Assembly (NCBI GenBank): GCA_003543035.1 | Contig: DPJL01000166.1 | Coordinates: 1-20,419 of the forward strand | Direction: 5' to 3' | DNA from: Micromonosporaceae bacterium | GTDB lineage: Bacteria > Actinomycetota > Actinomycetes > Mycobacteriales > Micromonosporaceae | Length of the DNA stretch: 20,419 bases | Shown here: positions 7,593-13,811 of the stretch, piece by piece | Position numbering within the stretch: the first letter of the stretch is position 1 | Layout: each line of letters begins with the position of its first letter | Made by a program: the position numbers and the translations under genes | Notes under the pieces: model-generated | What the model was told of the DNA's origin: nothing | What the model saw: only the letters and a program-made list of their open reading frames with translations | The model's database searches: none

Positions 7593-8290
7593 GCTGACAC
7601 CACCGAACTGTTCTCGCCGGCGACGATCCGGCCGTCGACGAGCCGCACTTCGCGCCCCACGATGGACCTGATGTCGCGTTCGTGGGTGACCACCACGATG
7701 GTTCGCCCTTCCGCGTTCAGATCGGAAAACAATGCCAGGACCGCATCGGCCGTATGCGAGTCGAGGTTGCCGGTCGGCTCGTCTGCCAGCAGGAGCGGTG
7801 GATCATTGGCCAGCGCCCGGGCAATCGCGGCACGCTGCTGCTGGCCGCCCGACAGCATCGCGGGCAACTTGTCCGCCTGATCGGCGATACCCACTCGCTG
7901 CAACAGGTCCATCGCCCGGCTCCGCCGCCGATCGGCCGGGACCGTCTTGGCGAAATCCATGGGGAGCATGACGTTCTCCGCAACGGTCAGCGTCGGCAGA
8001 AGCTGGAAGAACTGGAATACCAGCCCGACGTGGCGTCCCCGCCAGGCCGCCAGCCCGGATTCCGACAACGACCCGAGGTCTGCACCAGCCGCCCGGACAG
8101 TGCCGGAGGTTGGCCGGTCTATCCCAGCCAACAGATTCAGCAGGGTCGTCTTACCGCTGCCGGAGCGCCCCACCACGGCCACGAACTCGCCTTTGGCGAT
8201 GTCGAGGCTGAGATTGTCAACGGCAATGACTTGGCCCGTGCCCAATGGGTACGCCTTGACGACGTCACGAACCTGAATTGCGTCTTCCAC
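7589..8290 (-). CDS. ABC transporter ATP-binding protein (MacB/LolD type)
   Basis: This 233-residue ATPase has all nucleotide-binding motifs: Walker A GRSGSGKT (41-48), Q-loop Q93, signature LSGGQ (146-150), Walker B LLLADE (166-171) and H-loop H204. AIQVRDVVKAYPLG at the N-terminus and ADEPTGNLDSHT are typical of the MacB/LolD/FtsE subgroup that partners FtsX permeases. The chosen start is GTG 8290, with GGAGG 9 nt upstream. A longer reading to 8353 would overlap the small membrane-protein gene and adds a tail the family does not have. It overlaps the permease gene by 4 bp. Confidence 0.93.
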   Translation of the reverse strand: MEDAIQVRDVVKAYPLGTGQVIAVDNLSLDIAKGEFVAVVGRSGSGKTTLLNLLAGIDRPTSGTVRAAGADLGSLSESGLAAWRGRHVGLVFQFFQLLPTLTVAENVMLPMDFAKTVPADRRRSRAMDLLQRVGIADQADKLPAMLSGGQQQRAAIARALANDPPLLLADEPTGNLDSHTADAVLALFSDLNAEGRTIVVVTHERDIRSIVGREVRLVDGRIVAGENSSVVSA

Positions 8291-8324
8291 TAGTTGATGC
8301 CTCCGTATCAAAGTCGAGTAGCGA

Positions 8325-8483
8325 TCAGTGGGGGCGTGGGGTGTGTCCCCCACCGCCGATGAACATCGCTGTGATCACCACCAGGGCCACGATGGCCACC
8401 ACGATTCCGGCCAGCTTTAACCACCGCGGTATGCCGCCGGCTGGATCGCCACCGGTGCCGTTGAGACCGCGCCGATCAGTCAT
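8325..8483 (-). CDS. Small single-pass membrane protein, first gene of the ABC operon
   Basis: This 52-residue protein has a polar Gly/Arg-rich head (MTDRRGLNGTGG), one TM helix (about 21-40, LKLAGIVVAIVALVVITAMF) and a short GGGGHTPRPH tail. AGAGGA lies 6 nt before ATG 8483. The upstream in-frame extension to 8588 lacks an SD and is not supported. It ends 34 nt before the ATPase start. It may be an accessory or regulatory subunit of the ABC complex; this is inferred from position only. Confidence 0.65.
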   Translation of the reverse strand: MTDRRGLNGTGGDPAGGIPRWLKLAGIVVAIVALVVITAMFIGGGGHTPRPH

Positions 8484-8541
8484 GTCATGTCCTCTCAGTG
8501 CCTGCAAAAAGCGGTCATCCATCGCCGTTACGCTACGAAGG

Positions 8542-8570
8542 CCTGCGGGGCGGCCGAAACGCCCCGCGGG
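8542..8570. promoter_or_regulatory. GC-rich hairpin in the divergent ABC / two-component control region
   Basis: GCGGGGCG (8545-8552) pairs with CGCCCCGC (8560-8567) around GCCGAAA. The stem extends to 11 bp with one T-G wobble at its base. It lies between divergent genes, where a simple terminator is not expected. It could attenuate the leftward ABC transcript within its 5' leader, or insulate the two promoters. Confidence 0.45.
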
Positions 8571-8583
8571 GGGATCTGCGGCG

Positions 8584-8611
8584 TCCACATTTTGTGGAGA
8601 CGGATCATCCG
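8584..8611. promoter_or_regulatory. Two adjacent inverted repeats, candidate response-regulator operators
   Basis: TCCACA-TTT-TGTGGA (8584-8598) and CGGAT-C-ATCCG (8601-8611) are perfect inverted repeats 2 bp apart. They lie in the 175-bp region between the ABC operon and the kinase gene, the natural place for autoregulation by the neighbouring NarL-type regulator. Binding by that protein is an inference. Confidence 0.4.
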
Positions 8612-8658
8612 CCGAGGTGACTCGGGCCGGCCCCGGGCGGCGCTACTCTCGCAATGTC

Positions 8659-9861
8659 ATGACATCGCCTGCCACCACTCAGTCCCTTGCCGCGGGCCGG
8701 CTCAGCCGGCCGGCGCAATTTGACGTGGCGATCGCGGTCGTGACGTTCGCCGGCACGCTGGCGATGCTTGCTCACGGCGGGGTCGTGTCCACCGTCCCCA
8801 GATCGCATGACCTCGATGTGATCGCTGTCGTCCTCGCGGCCTGCTCCACCGTGCCGCTGATCGCCTGGCGGCGTTTCCCGCTGGGAGTGTTTGCGGTGAC
8901 CGCGGCTGCCAGCGTCGTGCTGGCCGGGCTTGGCTATCCGGTCGCGCTGATACCCGGCCCTATCGCCGCGCTGTACCTGCTGGCCGCCAACCGAACCCGG
9001 GTGCAGCGGTGGACCTGGCACATAACCGCGATAGTGGTCGGGCTATTCGTGATGCGCCTTGGCGCAACAGCCGCGGCGTATCAGGCGTTTCCTGCAATCG
9101 AGCTGCTGCACACAGGTCTGGCATGGGCTGCGGCCTGGCTGGCCGGCGAGCGAACCCGCTTGCGGCAGGAGCAGATCGCCGATCTGCATGCACGCGCGCT
9201 ACGCGCCGAGCGCGAGACCGAACGCGAACGCTTGCTCGCCGTCGCCGAGGAACGCGCTCGCATCGCTCGCGATCTGCACGACTCGGCAGGTCACGCGATC
9301 AGTGTGATCGCAGTCCGGGCAGGCGCCGCACGGCTGCGCCATCACCAGGATCCAGACCGGAGTCTGCAGGCGTTGGAGGCGGTCGAGCAGCTGGCGCGGC
9401 GGACGGCCGAGGAGATCGACCAGATGATCGGCACCTTGCGCGAAGGTGACCGGGCGAATGGGTTGGTCGAGGCTCCGGCCGGGCTGGCGTCGTTGGACAC
9501 GTTGGTAGCACAGCAGACCGCGACTGGATGCGAGGTGACGGTTGAGACCACCGGGACACCGCGGCTGTTGAGCGGCGCCGTCGACCAGGCCGTCTATCGC
9601 ATCCTGCAGGAGGCCGTCACCAACGCTGCCCGGCACGGAATCGGCGGAGCCCGGATCGGTGTCGTGTTCCGCGACACAGCCATCGAACTCACTGTCATCA
9701 ACCCCGTGCTCGCCAACGCACCCACGCGTAACGGCGGAGGCCACGGGCTGATTGGCATGCGTGAACGCGCCACCCTGCTCGGCGGCAGCCTTGACACCCA
9801 ACGCCTCAACGGTATGTACCGGGTCCATGCCCGCATCCCTTATGCCGGGCAGCGCACGTGA
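8659..9861 (+). CDS. NarL-type sensor histidine kinase (HisKA_3)
   Basis: This 400-residue membrane kinase has an N-terminal sensor of about six TM helices (22-40, 52-70, 73-91, 94-110, 120-140, 148-162) with almost no extracellular loops. A charged coiled-coil linker (163-200) leads to the HisKA_3 phosphoacceptor box ERARIARDLHDSAGHAISV, with H207. The HATPase_c domain follows: N-box LQEAVTNAARHG (316-327) and GHGLIGMRERATLLGG (361-376). Kinases with such buried sensors often detect membrane perturbation or antibiotics together with an ABC transporter. ATG 8659 has no good SD; TACTCT (8644-8649) is a possible -10 just upstream. The stop overlaps the regulator's GTG (GTGA, 9858-9861). Confidence 0.92.
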   Translation: MTSPATTQSLAAGRLSRPAQFDVAIAVVTFAGTLAMLAHGGVVSTVPRSHDLDVIAVVLAACSTVPLIAWRRFPLGVFAVTAAASVVLAGLGYPVALIPGPIAALYLLAANRTRVQRWTWHITAIVVGLFVMRLGATAAAYQAFPAIELLHTGLAWAAAWLAGERTRLRQEQIADLHARALRAERETERERLLAVAEERARIARDLHDSAGHAISVIAVRAGAARLRHHQDPDRSLQALEAVEQLARRTAEEIDQMIGTLREGDRANGLVEAPAGLASLDTLVAQQTATGCEVTVETTGTPRLLSGAVDQAVYRILQEAVTNAARHGIGGARIGVVFRDTAIELTVINPVLANAPTRNGGGHGLIGMRERATLLGGSLDTQRLNGMYRVHARIPYAGQRT

Positions 9862-10532
9862 TTCGCGTCCTGATCGCTGACGACGATCACCTCATGCGGG
9901 CCGGCCTCATCGAACTTCTCACCGCCGATCCGGAAATCGATATCGTCGGCCAGGCGTCGACAGGACGGGAAGCCGTCCAACGAACCCGCCAACTCACCCC
10001 CGACGTCGTGCTGATGGACGTACGCATGCCCGACCTCGACGGGATAGCCGCAACCCGCGAGCTGTCGCAGGCAGCCCCAGCAGTGAAAGTCCTGATCCTG
10101 ACCACCTTCGAACAAAACGACTACATCTTCGGAGCGCTACGTGCCGGCGCTTCCGGCTTCCTGCTCAAACGCACCCGGCCCGAAGAACTGATCGCCGCGG
10201 TCCACACCATTGCCTCCGGGGATAGCCTGCTCTCGCCATCGGTCACCCGCCGAGTGATCGACCGGATGGCCCAGCAACCCACACCCGATCTCGCCGATCA
10301 GTCCAAACTCGACGAACTGACGCCGCGCGAGCGGGAGGTCCTCGAACTGGTCACCCGCGGCATGTCCAACCGCGAAATCGCGGCTGTGCTCATCGTCGAG
10401 GAGTCGACGATCAGAACCCACGTCAAACGGATCCTGATGAAACTCGGCCTTCGCGACCGCGTCCAAGCCGTGATCTTCGCCTACGAAAACGGCCTGAACC
10501 GGCCGCGCGCTACCGAATCAGGCCCTCACTAG
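9858..10532 (+). CDS. NarL/LuxR-family response regulator
   Basis: This 224-residue regulator has a receiver domain (2-118) with the acidic pocket D8/D9, phosphoacceptor D54 in VLMDVRMPDLDG, T82/T83 and K104. A linker leads to a LuxR-type HTH from about 153: LTPREREVLELVTRG, then SNREIAAVL and TIRTHVKRILMKLGLRDRVQAV. It starts with GTG inside the kinase stop codon, so it is translationally coupled and is the cognate partner. The likely targets are the divergent ABC operon and its own promoter through the repeats near 8584-8611. The convergent SDR gene begins 26 bp past its stop. Confidence 0.94.
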   Translation: MIRVLIADDDHLMRAGLIELLTADPEIDIVGQASTGREAVQRTRQLTPDVVLMDVRMPDLDGIAATRELSQAAPAVKVLILTTFEQNDYIFGALRAGASGFLLKRTRPEELIAAVHTIASGDSLLSPSVTRRVIDRMAQQPTPDLADQSKLDELTPREREVLELVTRGMSNREIAAVLIVEESTIRTHVKRILMKLGLRDRVQAVIFAYENGLNRPRATESGPH

Positions 10533-10558
10533 GCGATCCTGCGCAGGGGCGAAGTGTT

Positions 10559-11332
10559 CTATGGAAGTCTGGCGATGACCCTCAACGGAACGTGGCGTAG
10601 TAGCCAACCTACCGGCAGCCATGGCCACATCGGGACGGTCGCAGTACGTCGTTCCCGCTCAATGGCACGGACGATCGCGGCGACTCCAACGGACGTGTCC
10701 ACAATGAACGGTGTATGACCTGCGGTTGCGGTCATCTCCGAGTGGATGAATCCCGGAAAGATGGTGGAAACCTGGATGGGCATGTGCAGGACGTCGGCGC
10801 AGATGCCTTCGGCGAGGGTTGCTATCGCGGCTTTGCTTGCAGCGTAAGCGGTGCTGTGACGGCGCCGCCCACGGAAGGCACTGACTGAGGCGATCAGTAC
10901 GAGGTGCCCGGCGCCGCGTTCGCGGAAAATCTCCATGGCTGCCTCGCATTGCGCCAGCCCGGAAACGAAGTTGGTGAAAGCAGTCGCCCGATTGACCGCG
11001 AATCTTCCGGTGCCAACCGGATATCCGTCACCGAGTCCCGCGTTGACGATCACCCGGTGGATGCCGCCGAGCTCCTTGTCAAACTCCCGGAAGGTGTCAA
11101 ACACGGCATGATGGTCGTCGACGTCCAGGGTGCGGATAGCCACAGTGGACAGTGGGAAGGCTGCATGCAACTCATCTCGCAGTTGCTCCAGTCTGCTGGT
11201 GCGACGTGCGCACAGGGCTACGTTTCGACCGAGGGCAGCGAACTGACGCGCCATCTCCGCGCCCAGCCCCGAACTGGCGCCTGTGATGAGAATGTTCCGG
11301 CGCACCGGCCTACGGTTCAAGACTGCCACCAC
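10559..11332 (-). CDS. Short-chain dehydrogenase/reductase (SDR)
   Basis: This is a classical SDR of 257 residues. It has the dinucleotide-binding motif TGASSGLG (17-24), NAGLGDG (97-103), a Ser-rich LIASVSA strand (145-152) and catalytic Y163/K167 in YAASK, then FPGFIHSEM. It would oxidise or reduce an alcohol/carbonyl with NAD(P)(H); the substrate is unknown. The C-terminal WPWLPVGWLLRHVPLRVIARLP is hydrophobic, as in membrane-associated SDRs. The SD-supported start is GTG 11332 (GAGG 8 nt upstream), which overlaps the GAF-like gene by 23 bp. GTG 11305, just after that gene's stop, would give a more usual N-terminus (RRNILITGASSG). It is the last gene of an apparent three-gene operon. Confidence 0.88.
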   Translation of the reverse strand: MVAVLNRRPVRRNILITGASSGLGAEMARQFAALGRNVALCARRTSRLEQLRDELHAAFPLSTVAIRTLDVDDHHAVFDTFREFDKELGGIHRVIVNAGLGDGYPVGTGRFAVNRATAFTNFVSGLAQCEAAMEIFRERGAGHLVLIASVSAFRGRRRHSTAYAASKAAIATLAEGICADVLHMPIQVSTIFPGFIHSEMTATAGHTPFIVDTSVGVAAIVRAIERERRTATVPMWPWLPVGWLLRHVPLRVIARLP

Positions 11333-11891
11333 CGGATCCTCGGCCTGAGCCGACGTGGATCACTGGCATCCGATGCTGCGGACCGGGTATCACAACGGGC
11401 CAATGACGTTTGCCACCGTGCTGGGTAGGCCCGGCGAGGAGCAGGTCGGTGATCAGGCAGGCGAACGTCAGCGCGGCGGTTAGATCGTCCTCCGAGAGGG
11501 ACTGCGGCCAGTAGCGGTAGAGGTCCAAGGTGCCCGGCCGGGTCGCTGCGGTGCCTAGCGGAATCACGTTGACTGAGCGGATGCATGCGGCGAGCGCGGT
11601 GCTGGCATAGACGGGAAACCGTGTGATGGCTTCTGGGTCGGACAGGTCGGCGATCAGGATGAGGCAGTCATGAGCCGCGGCGTGATGGCTGGGCCCGTCC
11701 TCGATGAGGTTCAGGCGCTGTTGTAGCTCGTCGGTAGGCAGGCCATCGCTGACGGTGATCGGTAAATGCGTGCGTAGGCTTGTCAGATTCAAGCCGGCCG
11801 CATCCACGCGAACCGCGGAAAGGGCAGCTGTGCAGATCGTGGTGAAGAACCTGTAGGAACCCTCTGGGCGGTCATCTATGTAAGTTGACAT
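11310..11891 (-). CDS. GAF-like domain protein
   Basis: The 193-residue product resembles the N-terminal GAF domains of actinobacterial GAF/ANTAR-type regulators: YASTALAACIRSVNVIPLG, then LDLYRYWPQSLSEDDLTAALTFACLITDLLL (about 96-152). These domains bind small ligands or act as redox or signal sensors. No output domain (ANTAR, kinase, PP2C) is present. The C-terminus instead ends in a polar Gly-rich tail, so it may act as a stand-alone sensor. AAGGA lies 8 nt before ATG 11891. It is preceded by the HTH gene (33-nt gap) and overlaps the SDR gene. The family assignment is from pattern similarity only. Confidence 0.6.
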   Translation of the reverse strand: MSTYIDDRPEGSYRFFTTICTAALSAVRVDAAGLNLTSLRTHLPITVSDGLPTDELQQRLNLIEDGPSHHAAAHDCLILIADLSDPEAITRFPVYASTALAACIRSVNVIPLGTAATRPGTLDLYRYWPQSLSEDDLTAALTFACLITDLLLAGPTQHGGKRHWPVVIPGPQHRMPVIHVGSGRGSGGGSLEP

Positions 11892-11924
11892 GTGAGAGGT
11901 CCTTGATTTCCTTGTGGCACAAGG

Positions 11925-12197
11925 CTAGACGGGCACGGACCTGCTGCGCCGGTGCGACTGCAAAGCGAGGTCCACCGTCCCCGGGCTCGTGGCAAGCGCG
12001 GCGGCGATCTCCTCCTGGGTCATGCCGCCATCATGCATTTCGGTGATCGCGCCCCAACGGATGCGGGCGATGCGCCGATCCCCCTCCCCTTGCACCGCGG
12101 CGATCAACGCTGCCGCGGAGAGAGCGCGGTCGACTGCGGGCATGGACTCCAGGGCGGCAATGGTGCTGGCGACTAGGCCATTCGGGTCGGTTGTCAT
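11925..12197 (-). CDS. Small helix-turn-helix protein
   Basis: The 90-residue protein is helical throughout. Its C-terminal half (about 46-85) reads as a helix-turn-helix: RWGAITEMHDGGMTQEEIAAALATS, then PGTVDLALQSHRRSR, with the MTQEEIAAAL turn of sigma-r4/MarR-like DNA-binding units. The basic tail supports nucleic-acid binding. ATG 12197 has AGGAG 8 nt upstream. It is the first gene of the leftward operon with the GAF-like and SDR genes, so it may regulate them. A specific family cannot be named. Confidence 0.65.
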   Translation of the reverse strand: MTTDPNGLVASTIAALESMPAVDRALSAAALIAAVQGEGDRRIARIRWGAITEMHDGGMTQEEIAAALATSPGTVDLALQSHRRSRSVPV

Positions 12198-12264
12198 GTC
12201 TATGGCTCCTACGACTTTCTCCTCCCCGTCTTTAACAGCGCAGTGGTCCTCGCCAACGTCACTC

Positions 12265-12284
12265 CGTCCAAGCGTGACTGGACG
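12265..12284. promoter_or_regulatory. Inverted repeat in the divergent HTH / coiled-coil intergenic region
   Basis: CGTCCA (12265-12270) and TGGACG (12279-12284) form a perfect 6-bp inverted repeat with an 8-bp spacer. TATACA (12286-12291) abuts it and could be a rightward -10. The position midway between the divergent HTH and coiled-coil genes suits an operator, possibly for the small HTH protein. Statistically it is a modest signal. Confidence 0.3.
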
Positions 12285-12317
12285 CTATACATTCGGTGAT
12301 CGGCATGGTGTAGTGGA

Positions 12318-12353
12318 AGCGGCAGACGCCGCTGGTCTGGGTGCGAGACAGAC
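12318..12353 (+). promoter_or_regulatory. Tandem stem-loops in the leader of the coiled-coil gene
   Basis: AGCGGC-AGAC-GCCGCT (12318-12333, 6-bp stem) is followed 1 nt later by GTCTG-9 nt-CAGAC (12335-12353). Both are perfect stems 40-75 nt before the start codon, inside the probable 5' leader. The segment has a faint tRNA look (GGTGTAGTGG, GGTGCGAG) but does not fold as a tRNA. It may control translation of the downstream gene. Confidence 0.3.
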
Positions 12354-12394
12354 TGCGACTGACCACCCATCCACCCATCGGGGCGGGAGCTGCC

Positions 12395-12802
12395 ATGCCT
12401 GCTGACGCACTCAACGCACTTCAGATAGCACTGTGCTCAAACCAGCGCCAACTCGCCAACCTTGATCTCATTGAGCAGGCAGAGACACTGCTCCGCGACG
12501 CCTATAGCCGGTTGCTCGAGGCCAATGTGGACAGTGTGCTACGTCAGCTTGACATCCGCACCGAGCATGTGGCCTCGGTACGCGCCGGCAATGATCTCAT
12601 CGCGATAGTTGAAAGCGAACAGAGTCTATGCGGCTTACAGCACCTCGCCGATGCCGCGCTCACCCGGCACACGCGCCACGCCGAAGCCAGCCGACAGGCC
12701 ATAGCCGAGTACCAGACAGCGCGGCAGGCCATTCTCAAACGCATCGAGGCAATTCGAGTGGCAATCGACGGCTATCAACGCGCTTGCCGGCCCGGCCAAT
12801 GA
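12395..12802 (+). CDS. Hypothetical alpha-helical/coiled-coil protein
   Basis: I do not recognise this 135-residue protein. It is almost wholly predicted helix with heptad-like Leu/Ala/Ile spacing (about 5-60 and 70-125), two Cys near residues 14 and 80, no TM segment and no signal peptide. ATG 12395 has GGGAG 5 nt upstream; the in-frame extension to 12341 has no SD. It stands alone between the divergent HTH operon and the convergent EamA gene (20 bp apart at their stops). A structural or protein-interaction role is the most that can be inferred. Confidence 0.65.
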   Translation: MPADALNALQIALCSNQRQLANLDLIEQAETLLRDAYSRLLEANVDSVLRQLDIRTEHVASVRAGNDLIAIVESEQSLCGLQHLADAALTRHTRHAEASRQAIAEYQTARQAILKRIEAIRVAIDGYQRACRPGQ

Positions 12803-12822
12803 CCACCGGCAGCCCCTGAAGC

Positions 12823-13740
12823 TCAACCCACAGGGCGAACCGCGGGGTTCCCGATGGCGCCTGCACGCCGCGTACGAGCCGAAGGCGCCGAGGCGATTCC
12901 GATAAGAACACCGGCGATGACCAATGCTGCACCGGCTAGTTCCAGCATCGTCGGAAGTCCTTGGCCCAGGACTGCTGCGGTGACGATAGCGCCAACGGGC
13001 AGCACACCGGCGAACAGGCCGGCCCGGTCAGCGCCCAATGTGGACAGAGCCGAATACCACAGCAGGAAGGCTCCCGCGCTCACGACTACCGCGAGATAGG
13101 CCAGGCCGGACGCTTCTGCCACAGTCGGCACGCGGAGGAAGCCAGACCCTGCCGTGACAACGCCAACAACCAGGAACATAGGAACGGAAGCCGCCGCCGC
13201 ATAGGCAGACACCAGGAGCGGGCCTAGTTTCGGCAGCAGGGGAATGGCAAGCATAGAGAAGCACACCTCGCATCCGAGGGCGCCGAGGCTGTAGAGGATC
13301 CCCTTGAGATTGCCCGTACCCAGACCCGTCGCTACGGTGGCGCCCGCAACGACGATGACCGCTCCGGTGAGTACCCGCATCGAGGGGCGCTTTCCAGCAG
13401 CGAGTGGCCCGATCACGGCAAGGATGACCGGCACTGAGCCCACGATGGTGCCGACGAGGGCCGCACTCGCATGGCGGGCGCCTTCGATGACGAACACGTT
13501 GAAGGCAACCAGACCGGTGGCGGCCAGGGCCAACAGGTAGAGCAGCTCTCGGCGGTCGAGGCGGACGAGCCGTCGCCCGCGAAGGGCCGCCACCGGGAAA
13601 AGTATCGCAACGGCAAGGGTGTACCGCATGGCTTGGCCGCCGTACACGGGAAAAGTGGAAACCGCCGCGGACACGGCGGCGAGGGTACCCACCGAGAACA
13701 TGGCGGTAGCCGCCGAGAAACTGGCCCGAAGATCGTTCAT
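12823..13740 (-). CDS. DMT-superfamily EamA transporter
   Basis: The 305-residue protein has ten hydrophobic helices in two EamA-type halves. The first half includes AVILFPVAALRGRR, LVAFNVFVIEGARHASAALVG and VPVILAVIGPLAAGKRPSMRVLTG. The second includes LAYLAVVVSAGAFLLWYSALSTLGADRAGLFAGVLPVGAIVTAAVLG. These are the typical EamA 'A..a..l..l.Pv.a' repeats. Such proteins usually export amino acids or related metabolites. The start is ATG 13740 with no strong SD. It is divergent from the MocR gene with a palindrome between, a pairing in which the exporter is usually the regulator's target. The last 20 residues (PSARTRRAGAIGNPAVRPVG) are a disordered tail. Confidence 0.9.
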   Translation of the reverse strand: MNDLRASFSAATAMFSVGTLAAVSAAVSTFPVYGGQAMRYTLAVAILFPVAALRGRRLVRLDRRELLYLLALAATGLVAFNVFVIEGARHASAALVGTIVGSVPVILAVIGPLAAGKRPSMRVLTGAVIVVAGATVATGLGTGNLKGILYSLGALGCEVCFSMLAIPLLPKLGPLLVSAYAAAASVPMFLVVGVVTAGSGFLRVPTVAEASGLAYLAVVVSAGAFLLWYSALSTLGADRAGLFAGVLPVGAIVTAAVLGQGLPTMLELAGAALVIAGVLIGIASAPSARTRRAGAIGNPAVRPVG

Positions 13741-13760
13741 CTACTCAACGTATGGGTTAG

Positions 13761-13808
13761 ATTGGTCCTGAGAACAGGACCAATTGGCACATTGTCTAGA
13801 GGACCAAT
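13761..13808. promoter_or_regulatory. MocR operator: 10-bp-arm palindrome plus a third half-site
   Basis: ATTGGTCCTG (13761-13770) and CAGGACCAAT (13775-13784) are perfect inverted arms around AGAA. A further AGGACCAAT (13800-13808) repeats the right arm as a direct repeat 24 bp downstream and abuts the MocR start at 13812. Mixed inverted and direct repeats in a divergent promoter are typical of MocR/PdxR-type regulators. The third site covers the AGAGGA that would serve as the MocR SD, implying autoregulation. Confidence 0.75.
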
Positions 13809-13811
13809 TTC

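Noticed and set aside
10538..10547. CCTGCGCAGG palindrome between the convergent regulator and SDR genes as a terminator
   Set aside because: The stem would be only 3-4 bp with almost no loop; too weak to call.
12295..12368. Possible tRNA gene: GGTGATC and GACCACC could pair 74 nt apart
   Set aside because: One acceptor pair is mismatched, there is no U8, no 5-bp/7-nt T-arm adjoining the acceptor, and no anticodon arm with a 7-nt loop.
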